Positions 31,426 through 39,179 of a stretch of DNA of 46,466 nucleotides are shown here, piece after piece. The position numbers were made by a program, and so were the translations under genes. The stretch lies in NCBI RefSeq assembly GCF_016598475.1, contig NZ_JAEMUX010000073.1, positions 1 to 46,466 on the forward strand, read 5' to 3'. Source of the DNA: Streptomyces adelaidensis. GTDB lineage: Bacteria > Actinomycetota > Actinomycetes > Streptomycetales > Streptomycetaceae. Within the stretch, counting starts at the first letter, position 1, and every line of letters begins with the position of its first letter. The notes below the pieces were generated by a model. It was not told the DNA's origin, did not search any database, and was given only the letters and a program-made list of their open reading frames with translations.

Positions 31426-32606
31426 CAGCGGCGTTTGCGCAGGGCGCGGCCCACGAGGATGGCGGAGGCGACGGCGAGGGCCGCCGCGGGGGCCGCCCAG
31501 CGGAGGGTCGCGGTCGCGGAGGCGGTTTCGGGGGCCGGGACCGGGGCGTAACGGCCACGCGGCGGGGCGTGGTCGACCTCCTCCGCGCTACGGCCGATCA
31601 TCGTCCGGCGCGCGTGCGCGGCCTCGGCCGGGGGTTCCCCTCCGGCGACGAGACCGCCCTCCCCGAAGGGGTCCGGCGGCGAGGGCGGAGCGTCGGGTTC
31701 GACGGCGGGGGGTGGGGGGGTGGCGCCGGGCGAGGGGTCGGCGGGTTCGGGGGCCTTTGGGGCGTCGGGGGCGTCGGGGGCCTCCGGACCCTCGGAGGCC
31801 CCCGGAGCTTCCGGGGTCTTGGGGGCCTCGGGAGCTTCCGGGGTCTTGGGGACCTCGGGAGCTTCCGGGGTCTTGGGGGCCTCGGGAGCTTCCGGGGCTT
31901 CCGGAGCCTCCTGGGCCTCGTGGGCCTCGGGGATCTCCGGGGCTTCCGGAGCCTCCTGGGCCTCGTGGGCCTCGGGGATCTCCGGGGCTTCCGGGGCTTC
32001 CGGGGCTTCCGGGGCTTCCGGGGCTTCCGGGGCTTCCGGGGCTTCCGGGGCTTCCGGGAGTTTGGGGGCCTCGGGAGCCTGGTGGGCCTCGGAGGCCTCG
32101 GGAGCTTCGGAGGCCTCAGGCGCCTCGGGGGCCTTGGCTTGGGCAGGGGGTTCGGTGGCCTTCGGGGTGGGTGTCGCTTCTGGCTCTTCCGCGAGGCCCA
32201 GGTTTTCCGCGAACCGTCCCAGCAGTCGGGTCGCTGTTGAGGACACTGCCTCGGGTGGGAGTTCGGTTACGCGGCCGTCGGCGGTGGCGGTGGCGTCGTA
32301 GGTGATGGTCGTGCCGTCGGTGGCGGGGGTGAGGCGGAGGGTGAGGGTGAGCTTGACGGTGCCGGTGCCTCGGGACTCGGTGGCGTCGGCCTCGACGGCG
32401 TAGGAACCGTCGGGGCGGGACGTGACGCGGAGGGTGCCTCGGTAGGTGATGGTGTGGCCGGCGACGCGTACCTTCAGGCGGCCGGCGACGGGTGGGGTGC
32501 CCGCGTCCCGCTGGAGCCCGGGGACCGCTCGGGCCACCCGTTCGGGGTCGGACAGCGCCTCCCGGAGGCGGTCTGCGGAAACCGGAACGAACACCTCATG
32601 CTCCAT
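31425..32606 (-). CDS. Tail-anchored SRPBCC protein with a PEA-repeat stalk
   Basis: A 393-residue protein in three parts. Residues 1-145 are an SRPBCC/CoxG-like lipid-binding-type domain (MEHEVFVPVSADRLREALSD, VARAVPGLQRDAG, GRLKVRVAGHTITYRGTLRV, AEADATESRGTGTVKL, LLGRFAENLGL). Residues about 165-285 are an almost uninterrupted Pro-Glu-Ala repeat, then a Pro/Ala/Asp-rich linker. The C-terminus is one transmembrane helix with Arg/Lys after it (LRWAAPAAALAVASAILVGR). The repeat would form an extended, acidic stalk holding the domain away from the membrane. I chose ATG 32606 because the domain begins exactly there. It is coupled to the hypothetical gene downstream. Confidence 0.88.
   Translation of the reverse strand: MEHEVFVPVSADRLREALSDPERVARAVPGLQRDAGTPPVAGRLKVRVAGHTITYRGTLRVTSRPDGSYAVEADATESRGTGTVKLTLTLRLTPATDGTTITYDATATADGRVTELPPEAVSSTATRLLGRFAENLGLAEEPEATPTPKATEPPAQAKAPEAPEASEAPEASEAHQAPEAPKLPEAPEAPEAPEAPEAPEAPEAPEAPEIPEAHEAQEAPEAPEIPEAHEAQEAPEAPEAPEAPKTPEAPEVPKTPEAPEAPKTPEAPGASEGPEAPDAPDAPKAPEPADPSPGATPPPPAVEPDAPPSPPDPFGEGGLVAGGEPPAEAAHARRTMIGRSAEEVDHAPPRGRYAPVPAPETASATATLRWAAPAAALAVASAILVGRALRKRR
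31755..32150 (-). repeat. 9-bp repeat array encoding (PEA)n
   Basis: Dozens of imperfect 9-bp units, read on the plus strand as GGCTTCCGG or GGCCTCGGG, encode Glu-Ala-Pro triplets. The core of seven or more identical GGGGCTTCC units lies at about 31980-32060, suggesting recent expansion by slippage. Confidence 0.9.
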
Positions 32607-32703
32607 GGCAGTCGAGCCTACCCAGGAGGGGTCGCGCCGCACCTGTTCATACGCGTTATTGCCCGTGTTGCCCGTGTTCCGTCCCTCGCGACTCGCACGG
32701 CGG

Positions 32704-34401
32704 TCAGTCGATGTACCTCGGATGCACCAGCGTCGACGGTGGCAGTCCCTCCACCCGGTCACGGTCGTCGAGCGGCGCGGTCCCGGCGCCCGGGGGCGGG
32801 GGGCCGCCGTACGGGGCCGCCAGGACGAAACCCCAGTCGTGCGGGAAGCGGGAGGTGTGGGCCGTGCGGTCGGGGCCGGTGACGAAGCCGGGGTCGGGGG
32901 TGGCGATGCGGTAGGGCGTGGTGCGCAGGCCGGCCGCGCGGAGGGTGGCCTCGACGGTCCAGAAGACGTGCCGGCGGGACGAGACCGGGCCCGCGTGCAC
33001 GACCAGCCGGCCGTCGTGGGCCAGGACCGAGCGGGCCAGGCCGTAGAACTCCTGCGAGTAGAGCTTGGTGCTCGCCGTGATGCCGGGGTCGGGGAGGTCC
33101 GAGATCACGACGTCGTACCTCCCTGCCGCCCCCGTCCTCCCCATCCCCTCCGTCCCCTCCGTCCCCTCCGTCCCCTCCGTCCCCTCCGTCATCTCCGCCA
33201 GACCGCGTGCGTGCCGCAGCCAGGTGAAGGAGTCCTCCGTGAAGACGCGTACGCGTGCGTCGTCGTAGGCGTGGCCGTTCAGCTCGCAGAGCGCGGGGTC
33301 CGTGCGCGCCAAGCGGACGACGCCCGGGTCGAGTTCGACGATGTCCACCTCACGTACGCCCTGGTGACGCAGGACTTCGCGGGTGGCGAGGCCGTCGCCG
33401 CCGCCGAGCACGAGGACGCGGGCGTGGCGGCCGGCGGTCATCGCCGGGTGGACGAGGGCCCGGTGGTAGCGGTGTTCGTCGCGGCCGCTGATGCGCAGCC
33501 GCCCGTCGAGGTAGAGGGAGAGCGGACGGCCGTCCCGGCCGCCGGTGAGGACGATCTCCTGGACGTCGGTCTGCAGTGCGACCCGTACGTCCCTGCCGTA
33601 CACCGCACGCCTGGCCGCGCGTTCGAAGTCGTCGACGTGGACGGCCGCCGCGGCGAGGAGGCCGAGCACCACGAGGTTGGTGAGCAGCAGGAGACAGCGG
33701 GCCCGGCGGCTCAGGTCGTGGCGGAACAGGCCCAGCACGAGGGCGCCGCCGACCAGGGCGTTGACCGTGCCGGTGAGCAGGGCGCCGGTCAGCTGGCCGA
33801 GCCAGGGGAGGAGGAGGAAGGGGAAGGCGAGGCCGCCGACCAGCGCGCCCACGTAGTCGGCGGCGAACAGGTCGGCCACCGCGCCGCCCGCGTCCTGGCG
33901 GCGGATGCGCTGGATCAGCTCCATCAGGAGCGGGACCTCGGCGCCGATGAGCAGCCCGATGGCCAGGGAGAAGGCGACGAGGAGGTAGCGCGAGCCGTCG
34001 GCCCAGATGCCGCCCCAGTCGCCGGTCCAGGCGAACGCCGCGTACATCACGAGGGCGCTGGCGCCGCCGACGAGGGCGAGGGCGGCCTCGATGGCGCCGA
34101 AGCCGAGGGCCGCGCGGGGGCGCAGGCGTTTCGCGGCGAGGGAGCCGATGCCCATCGCGAAGACCATCACCGAGAGGACGACGGAGGCCTGGGTGACCGA
34201 GTCGCCGATCAAGTACGAGGCGAGGGCGACGAGTTCGAGTTCGTACACGAGTCCGCAGGCGGCGCAGACGAAGACGCCGGCGAGGACGAGGAAGCGGCCT
34301 ACTCCTGGGCGGACCGGTAGCCACGCGTGGCCGCCCATCCCTCCCTGGCCGCGCCAAGGGGGTGGAGCGCCGGGGGGTGCGGGGGCGTGCGGCTCGATCA
34401 C
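32704..34401 (-). CDS. Membrane-fused spermidine synthase-like protein
   Basis: About 565 residues. The N-terminal half has about seven hydrophobic segments (FLVLAGVFVCAACGLVYELE, SVVLSVMVFAMGIGSLAAKR, YLLVAFSLAIGLLIGAEVPL and others). The C-terminal half is an aminopropyltransferase domain with SLYLDGRLRISGRDEHRYHR, RVLVLGGGDGLATREVL, VDIVELDPGVV and YDVVISDLPDP. The family (COG4262-like) is named after polyamine synthesis, but the membrane-fused forms are poorly characterised. The start is uncertain: GTG 34401 (VIEPHAPAPP) is my choice over 34446 or ATG 34338. A 9-bp repeat inserts TEGTEGTEGTEGTEG into the enzyme domain before the RYDVVISD strand. Confidence 0.88.
   Translation of the reverse strand: MIEPHAPAPPGAPPPWRGQGGMGGHAWLPVRPGVGRFLVLAGVFVCAACGLVYELELVALASYLIGDSVTQASVVLSVMVFAMGIGSLAAKRLRPRAALGFGAIEAALALVGGASALVMYAAFAWTGDWGGIWADGSRYLLVAFSLAIGLLIGAEVPLLMELIQRIRRQDAGGAVADLFAADYVGALVGGLAFPFLLLPWLGQLTGALLTGTVNALVGGALVLGLFRHDLSRRARCLLLLTNLVVLGLLAAAAVHVDDFERAARRAVYGRDVRVALQTDVQEIVLTGGRDGRPLSLYLDGRLRISGRDEHRYHRALVHPAMTAGRHARVLVLGGGDGLATREVLRHQGVREVDIVELDPGVVRLARTDPALCELNGHAYDDARVRVFTEDSFTWLRHARGLAEMTEGTEGTEGTEGTEGMGRTGAAGRYDVVISDLPDPGITASTKLYSQEFYGLARSVLAHDGRLVVHAGPVSSRRHVFWTVEATLRAAGLRTTPYRIATPDPGFVTGPDRTAHTSRFPHDWGFVLAAPYGGPPPPGAGTAPLDDRDRVEGLPPSTLVHPRYID
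33144..33191 (-). repeat. 9-bp repeat encoding TEG units
   Basis: Five copies of CCCCTCCGT-type units within the spermidine synthase-like gene encode a Thr-Glu-Gly repeat that sits in a loop of the transferase domain. Confidence 0.85.
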
Positions 34402-34574
34402 GCCTGGCACGCTACCGTCGTGGTCGCGCTCCGCTGGGTCACCCACACGGGTGGTCTGCGACGCTTGGGCGGGGGCGCCTCATAGCTCGGGGGTTCGGGT
34501 TGTTCGGCGGGTGCGGGTGGGTTGTGGGTGGGTTGTGGGTTGCTCGCGCCCACGCGGCGGGGCCGCATATGTCA

Positions 34575-34603
34575 CAGCCCCGCGCCCCTGAAAAGCGGGG
34601 CTG
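34575..34603 (-). terminator. Terminator of the DUF2617 gene
   Basis: CAGCCCCGC (34575-34583), 11-base loop with CTGAAAA, GCGGGGCTG (34595-34603): a 9-bp perfect stem 45 bp past the DUF2617 stop. Very similar hairpins recur between genes in Streptomyces chromosomes. Confidence 0.7.
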
Positions 34604-34647
34604 CGCCCCATGCTTCTCACTTGCGATCACCCCCGGTCGCCTGCCCC

Positions 34648-35169
34648 TCAGAGCGGCGCGGCTACCCGTACTCCCACCCTCGTTCTCGTGGCCACCAGTT
34701 GGCCGTCCTGTGGATAGGCGTGCCATGTACGCCAGTGCACTTGGCCCTCGTGGCGTTGGGCGAGCATGGCGGTGAAGGCGTGGGGGCTGCCGGGGAAGAC
34801 GCCCGCGAGGCCGTGGGGGTGGTCGGAGACGAGGGCCAGCAGCTCCTGGGCCCGGCCCGCGAAGGAGCCGGGGGACAAGACCTCGACGCGGGCGGCGAAC
34901 TCGTACTCCCAGTCGTCGATGCGTTTGGCGACGCCGAGCGGGAGGGGGCTGCTGGAACCCGCGATGCACGCGACCGTCTCCGAACAGTGGCTCCCCTGCT
35001 CCTCCTCGAGCAGCACCTGGTGGGAAGCGCCGAGCAGTCTCAACTGCAGCTTCGCACCTGTCAATTCCAAGTCGAGCGTGGCGAGCGCGGGCAGCGGTTC
35101 GCGGCCCAGGGCCCAGGCGAGGTCGGCCGCGCGCGTGTCGGTGTAGGTGGTGTTCAGGGTCGTGAGCAT
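34648..35169 (-). CDS. DUF2617 family protein
   Basis: A 173-residue protein: MLTTLNTTYTDTRAADLAWA, LATLDLELTGAKLQLRLLGA, HQVLLEEEQGSHCSETVACI, LPLGVAKRIDDWEYEFAARV, LLALVSDHPHGLAGVFPGSP and WRTWHAYPQDGQLVATRTRV. This order and length match the actinobacterial DUF2617 family, of unknown function. It is cytoplasmic. A GGAG 9 bp before the ATG is the ribosome-binding site. It is transcribed alone, with a long structured region upstream and a hairpin terminator downstream. Confidence 0.88.
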   Translation of the reverse strand: MLTTLNTTYTDTRAADLAWALGREPLPALATLDLELTGAKLQLRLLGASHQVLLEEEQGSHCSETVACIAGSSSPLPLGVAKRIDDWEYEFAARVEVLSPGSFAGRAQELLALVSDHPHGLAGVFPGSPHAFTAMLAQRHEGQVHWRTWHAYPQDGQLVATRTRVGVRVAAPL

Positions 35170-35264
35170 GGGTCGGCTCCGCTAGCACGCAAAGAAGAGA
35201 AGAGGAGTGGGTCCGGCGCGCCCCGGTCGGCAACGGGAGATGTGGCCCGGTCAGCCAGGTCGGG

Positions 35265-35385
35265 TGAGGACGACGTCCCAGTCGGTCCGGTCGAGCCAGG
35301 TCAGGCCTGCCGGGAGGGACGTCCGGGGGCTGCGTTGGCGATTTATAGGGAATCATGAACTGTGGCGCCACCACAGCGTTTTTAC
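35265..35385 (+). ncRNA. Candidate structured RNA with a T-tract terminator
   Basis: GACGTCCC (35272-35279) pairs perfectly with GGGACGTC (35316-35323). Downstream, CTGTGG (35360-35365) and CCACAG (35371-35376) form a hairpin followed by CGTTTTT, an intrinsic-terminator shape rare in such GC-rich DNA. No plus-strand gene precedes it, so a small RNA is possible. Alternatively the arms are leader structure or operators of the minus-strand DUF2617 gene, for which TATAAA at 35341-35347 (minus strand) could be a -10 box. Confidence 0.3.
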
Positions 35386-35616
35386 CCAACTTGACGTGCT
35401 TTCCATCCCCCCGAGGGCTGCGCAGCTCAACTGTTCAACCGGGCGTACGCCCCAGCCGCCGCCGTGCCCCCCGCACGCCCGCCCTGCCGGGCGCGCGGAC
35501 ACCGGCGAGCGCTCCCCGGACAACCGGGCCCACCCGGCGTACTCAGGCGTAAACCCCCGTCACATCCGAGCGCCTGCCCGGAAGATCCGGCCGCACACAC
35601 GCGAGCGCACACACGC

Positions 35617-35652
35617 GAGCGCCCGCCGGGAAGTTCATCCCGGCAGGCGCTC
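35617..35652 (-). terminator. Terminator after the Gly/Ser/Cys gene cluster
   Basis: GAGCGCCCGCCGGG (35617-35630) and CCCGGCAGGCGCTC (35639-35652) pair over 13 of 14 positions with an 8-base loop, 26 bp past the last stop of the cluster. Confidence 0.8.
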
Positions 35653-35678
35653 GTGTCGTGGAGCTCGGCTGCCCCGTG

Positions 35679-36098
35679 TCAGCTGCCTCCACCGCATCCG
35701 CCCCCGCCACCGCCACCGCAGGAGGACCCCCCGCCGCAGGACGAGCCACTGCTGCTGCCGCACGAGGAGCCACTGCTGCTGCCGCACGAGGAACCGCTGT
35801 GCGACGAACCGCCCCCGGACGACGAACCCCGGTCGTCGCTCGACGAGGAACCCGACGAGCCGCCGTCGGCGGCCGTCGCGGCCCCGAGCACCCACCAGCT
35901 GTTGTCGCTGCTGGAGTTGGCCGCGTTGCTGTCGCTGCTCGTGCGGCGGACGTGGCCGCCGCCGTATCCACCGCCGCCGCCCGACGGACGTCGTACCGTT
36001 CGCCGCGCGTTCGCCCTGCTCCGGCCGGTGGCCACGACGACCACCAGCACGACACACACCACCGCCAGGATGATGCCGATCACCGCGATCCCGTTCAT
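35679..36098 (-). CDS. Small membrane protein with Gly/Ser/Cys tail, copy 3
   Basis: A 139-residue protein. An N-terminal transmembrane helix (IAVIGIILAVVCVVLVVVVA, residues 4-23) is followed by Arg residues, a Gly-rich patch (GGGGGYGGGHVRR), a Ser/Asn/Asp region and a tail of Ser-Ser-Cys-Gly repeats. The tail ends SSCGGGSSCGGGGGGGC-GGGS and carries six Cys in about 40 residues. Two shorter paralogues are encoded immediately upstream. The tail could bind metal, form disulfide links or be modified. It recalls the Cys/Gly tails of larger TIGR04222-type membrane proteins, but I see no such domain. Its upstream region repeats that of copy 1. Confidence 0.75.
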   Translation of the reverse strand: MNGIAVIGIILAVVCVVLVVVVATGRSRANARRTVRRPSGGGGGYGGGHVRRTSSDSNAANSSSDNSWWVLGAATAADGGSSGSSSSDDRGSSSGGGSSHSGSSCGSSSGSSCGSSSGSSCGGGSSCGGGGGGGCGGGS

Positions 36099-36200
36099 GG
36101 CGCCACCCTCCCCTCTTTCGTTCCGAGTCCCCCGAAGCGGCCCCCCGTGGGCGCCTCGCTCACTTGCGTGTCACGGGGATGCCCCCGCGTCCGATCGCTC

Positions 36201-36230
36201 AAAGCAGAGTTGAGCAAGTCCAGAGGTTCG
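36201..36230 (-). repeat. 30-bp upstream repeat, first copy
   Basis: This segment matches 36862-36891 with one mismatch; 24 bases (36207-36230) are identical. It lies 103-132 bp upstream of copy 3, as the other lies 82-111 bp upstream of copy 1, so gene and promoter region were probably duplicated together. GCTCAA/TTGAGC also makes an inverted repeat here. Confidence 0.85.
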
Positions 36231-36281
36231 CCGGCTTCGTCAGCTTCGCCGGCTTCGCCGTACGGAGCCGGTGCCGCGCGG

Positions 36282-36554
36282 TCAGCAACCACCGCCACCG
36301 CCGCAGGACGAGCCGCCACCGCTGCCACCGCCGCACGACGACGAACTGCCGCATGTGTAGCCACCGCTCGACGACGACGAGGAGGACGAGGAGGAGCCGC
36401 TGCTCCCCGCCCGCCCGCTGCCCTTCGGCCGACGGTGGCTGTTCAGGCCCGGCGCGTTGCTCGCCGTATCCCGCCTGACTCCCACGACGATCGACACCAC
36501 CACGGCGACGACGACGAACAGGAAGAGTCCGAGTAGGAGGATCGCCCCGACCAT
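36282..36554 (-). CDS. Small membrane protein with Gly/Ser/Cys tail, copy 2
   Basis: A 90-residue protein: transmembrane helix AILLLGLFLFVVVAVVVSIV (residues 4-23), Arg-rich inner-face segment, a run of ten or more Ser, then GGYTCGSSSSCGGGSGGGSS and a final CGGGGGC. It starts 4 bp after the stop of copy 1, so the two are co-translated. ATG 36554 gives the expected start. Composition and layout mark it as a paralogue of the neighbours; the function is unknown. Confidence 0.75.
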   Translation of the reverse strand: MVGAILLLGLFLFVVVAVVVSIVVGVRRDTASNAPGLNSHRRPKGSGRAGSSGSSSSSSSSSSGGYTCGSSSSCGGGSGGGSSCGGGGGC

Positions 36555-36558
36555 GACG

Positions 36559-36780
36559 TCAGCTACCTCCGCCACAGCCGCCACCGCCACCGCCGCAGGA
36601 GGAGGACCCGCCGCCACAGGAGGACCCGCCCCCGCACGACGTTCCGCTGCTCCCGTGCGACGACGACCCGCCGTCCGCCCACCAGCTGCGGCGGCGACGG
36701 CTCCGGCCGCACCGGCCCACCCTCGACACCAGGCCCAGCAGCACCATCGCGCCCAGGAAGAAGTAGAAGAAGACCTCCAT
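36559..36780 (-). CDS. Small membrane protein with Gly/Ser/Cys tail, copy 1
   Basis: A 73-residue protein: MEVFFYFFLGAMVLLGLVSR (membrane helix), a strongly basic stretch (RCGRSRRRRSWW), then a tail SSHGSSGTSCGGGSSCGGGS with a final SSCGGGGGGCGGGS. The tail is nearly the same as that of copy 3. It is the first gene of the minus-strand group, divergent from the truncated aminotransferase. There is an aromatic-rich helix and a WW pair at the inner membrane face. It is a possible RiPP-like or metal-binding peptide, but no modifying enzyme is adjacent. Confidence 0.72.
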   Translation of the reverse strand: MEVFFYFFLGAMVLLGLVSRVGRCGRSRRRRSWWADGGSSSHGSSGTSCGGGSSCGGGSSSCGGGGGGCGGGS

Positions 36781-37080
36781 CTCGGCACCTGCCTTTCGTC
36801 CCCCTTGCAGACCCCCCGTGGGCCGTGCGTGACGTGGGGATGCCCGGCCGTCTCACCGGCCAAAGCCGAGTTGAGCAAGTCCAGAGGTTCGGCGCGGGAC
36901 GACGGCCATGACGTCCAGCGCAAGCCCCTGCGGCCGTACGAGGGGCGTTTCCGGCCGGGCCTCGACGAGCTGCGACCTTTTCGCCTGCCTGTCGGAGGCC
37001 TGCCGCGTGAACGCCTGGTCGGGCATCGGCCAGGATGGTTCCGAAGGATCGACGGATATCCAAGTGAGGACGGTGGAGAC
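36781..37080. other. 300-bp divergent intergenic region
   Basis: It contains the second 30-bp upstream repeat (36862-36891) for the Gly/Ser/Cys genes. From about 36977 it also holds the leader of the truncated aminotransferase, which is homologous to 37826-37938. GGTGGAG before ATG 37081 is the ribosome-binding site. No gene was found here. Confidence 0.65.
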
Positions 37081-38678
37081 ATGAGCGGCAGGCCACTGCT
37101 GAACCGCAGGCTCGACGGGCTCGGGACGACGATCTTCGCGGAGATGTCGGCACTGGCGACAGCGACGGGCTCGATCAACCTGGGCCAGGGCTTCCCGGAC
37201 ACGGACGGCCCGGAGTCGGTACGCGAGGCTGCCGTCCGTGCGCTGAGGGAGGGCCACGGCAATCAGTACCCGCCGGGGCCGGGCATCCCGGAGCTGCGTA
37301 CCGCCATCAGCGACCACCAGCGCCGCTTCTACGACCTGAGCTTCGACCCCGAGACGGAAGTCCTGGTCACCGCGGGGGCGACGGAGGCGATCGCCGCGGC
37401 CATGCTCGCCCTCCTCGAACCAGGAGACGAGGTCATCGCCTTCGAGCCCTTCTACGACTCCTACGCCGCCTGCGTCGCGATGGCCGGCGCGAAGCGCGTA
37501 CCGCTCACCCTGCGTGCCCCGTCCTTCCGCCCGGACCTGGACGAGCTGCGGGCCAAGATCACCCCGCGGACCCGCCTCCTTCTCCTCAACACCCCCCACA
37601 ACCCGACCGGGATGGTTCTCACCGCGGAAGAACAGAGCGCCATCGCCGCACTCGCCATCGAACACGACCTGCTCGTCGTCACCGACGAGGTGTACGAGCA
37701 CCTGGTCTTCGAGGGCACCCACCGCCCCATCGCGGCCCTGCCCGGCATGCGCGAACGCACGGTCACCATCGGCTCGGCCGGCAAGACCTTCTCCTTCACC
37801 GGATGGAAGGTCGGCTGGGTCAAGGCTTTTTCGCCTACCTATTGGAATCTGGCCGCGTGAGCGCCCGGTCAGCCATCAGCGAGGATGGTCCCGAAAGATC
37901 GACGCATATCCGGACGCCCGGGTGAGGATGGTGGAGAAATGAGCGGCAGGCCGCTGCTGAACCGCAGACTGGACGGGCTCGGAACGACGATCTTCGCGGA
38001 GATGTCGGCGCTGGCGACCGCGACGGGCTCGATCAACCTGGGCCAGGGCTTCCCGGACACCGACGGGCCCGAGGAGATCCGCGAGGCCGCCGTCCGCGCC
38101 CTGCGGGAGGGGAAGGGCAACCAGTACCCGCCCGGCCCGGGCATCCCGGAGCTGCGCGCCGCGATCTCCGACCACCAACAGCGTTTCTACGACCTCTCCT
38201 TCGACCCCGACACCGAGGTCCTGGTCACCGCCGGCGCCACAGAGGCCATCGCCGCCACCCTGCTGGCGCTGCTGGAGCCGGACGACGAGGTCATCGCCTT
38301 CGAACCCTTCTACGACTCCTACGCCGCCTGCATCGCGATGGCCGGCGCGAAGCGCGTGCCGCTCACCCTGCGCGCCCCGTCCTTCCGCCCGGATCTGGAC
38401 GAGCTGCGCGCCAAGATCACCCCGCGCACCCGTCTCCTGCTCCTCAACACCCCGCACAACCCGACCGGGATGGTCCTCACCGCCGACGAACAGAGCGCCA
38501 TCGCCGCACTCGCCGTCGAGCACGACCTGCTCGTCGTCACCGACGAGGTGTACGAGCACCTGGTCTTCGAGGGCACCCACCGCCCCATCGCGGCCCTGCC
38601 CGGCATGCGCGAACGCACGGTCACCATCGGCTCAGCCGGCAAGACCTTCTCCTTCACCGGATGGAAGGTTGGCTGGGT
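36977..38678 (+). repeat. 858-bp tandem duplication of leader plus aminotransferase 5' part
   Basis: Unit 1 runs from about 36977 to 37820 and unit 2 from about 37826 to 38678. Both have the same order: TTTTCGCCT-containing leader, GGTGGAG ribosome-binding site, ATGAGCGGC start, and coding sequence to GGCTGGGT. The units differ at scattered, mostly silent sites in the 5' part. Over 37666-37820 there are only two mismatches, suggesting gene conversion. Confidence 0.9.
37081..37860 (+). pseudogene. Truncated aminotransferase duplicate
   Basis: The first 247 residues match the intact aminotransferase downstream (MSGRPLLNRRLDGLGTTIFA through GSAGKTFSFTGWKVGWV), including the Schiff-base Lys region SAGKTFS. 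The frame then leaves homology and ends KAFSPTYWNLAA at TGA 37858-37860, inside the leader of the second copy. The C-terminal small domain is missing, so activity is unlikely. It keeps its own ribosome-binding site and may be expressed. It arose by tandem duplication. Confidence 0.85.
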
Positions 38679-39105
38679 GACGGCGAACGGCGCGCTCGTA
38701 TCCGCCGTCCGCACGGCAAAGCAGTACCTGACGTACGTCAGCGCGGGCCCGTTCCAGTACGCGATCGCCGAAGCTCTGCGGCTGCCCGACTCGTACTTCG
38801 ACGGCTTCCGCGCCGACCTCCACCGCAAGCGCGACCTGCTCGGCGACGGCCTGCGCGCGGCCGGGTTCGAGGTCTACCTGCCGCAGGGCACGTACTTCAT
38901 CACCACCGACATCACCCCCTTCGGGGAGAAGGACGCCTACGCGTTCTGCCGCGCCCTCCCCGAACGCTGCGGCGTCGTCGCCATCCCCAACTCCGTCTTC
39001 TACGACGACCCCGACGTCGGCCGCAGCCAGGTCCGGTTCACGTTCTGCAAGAAGGACGACGTTCTCCAGGAAGCCGCCGACCGCCTGCAACGCTTGGCGT
39101 CCTGA
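37939..39105 (+). CDS. PLP-dependent aminotransferase, class I/II
   Basis: A 388-residue fold-type I aminotransferase. Key regions are NLGQGFPDTDGPEEIREAAV, YPPGPGIPELRAAI, AGATEAIAATLLALLEPDDE, NTPHNPTGMVLTADEQSAI, DEVYEHLVFEGTHRPIA, the PLP-binding Lys in SAGKTFSFTGWKVGW, and a C-terminal Arg in VRFTFCKKDD that should bind the substrate carboxylate. The GQGFPD start resembles the methionine/kynurenine/glutamine transaminase (YbdL/KAT) subgroup, so kynurenine as a substrate is possible but unproven; kynAU lie 20 kb away. The leader and first 246 residues are duplicated upstream. A 10-bp hairpin follows the stop. Confidence 0.94.
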   Translation: MSGRPLLNRRLDGLGTTIFAEMSALATATGSINLGQGFPDTDGPEEIREAAVRALREGKGNQYPPGPGIPELRAAISDHQQRFYDLSFDPDTEVLVTAGATEAIAATLLALLEPDDEVIAFEPFYDSYAACIAMAGAKRVPLTLRAPSFRPDLDELRAKITPRTRLLLLNTPHNPTGMVLTADEQSAIAALAVEHDLLVVTDEVYEHLVFEGTHRPIAALPGMRERTVTIGSAGKTFSFTGWKVGWVTANGALVSAVRTAKQYLTYVSAGPFQYAIAEALRLPDSYFDGFRADLHRKRDLLGDGLRAAGFEVYLPQGTYFITTDITPFGEKDAYAFCRALPERCGVVAIPNSVFYDDPDVGRSQVRFTFCKKDDVLQEAADRLQRLAS

Positions 39106-39179
39106 GTTCGCGCCCCTTCGCCGCGAATGGAACTGAAGCAAGACCGCCACCAGCGTGAGCGGGTCCGGGCTCCCAGGCA

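Larger units (their letters stand above)
35170..35678. other. 509-bp non-coding interval
   Basis: I see no convincing gene. It holds the DUF2617 leader (35170-35200), a structured segment with inverted repeats (35265-35385, listed separately), a GC-rich stretch without clear signals (35400-35600) and the terminator of the next gene (35617-35652). Open frames across it are Arg/Pro-rich shadows. Confidence 0.6.

Noticed and set aside
31755..32150. Dense repeat array considered as CRISPR or a satellite
   Set aside because: Units are 9 bp, in frame, and encode Pro-Glu-Ala within a gene; no spacers.
32446..34320. Long 624-residue plus-strand open frame opposite the spermidine synthase-like gene
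   Set aside because: Its translation is Ala/Glu/Gly/Arg-rich without domains and mirrors the minus-strand gene; high GC produces such shadow frames.
35679..36780. Calling the Gly/Ser/Cys proteins lanthipeptide precursors
   Set aside because: They start with a membrane helix rather than a leader peptide, and no LanM, LanB/C or similar enzyme lies in the window.
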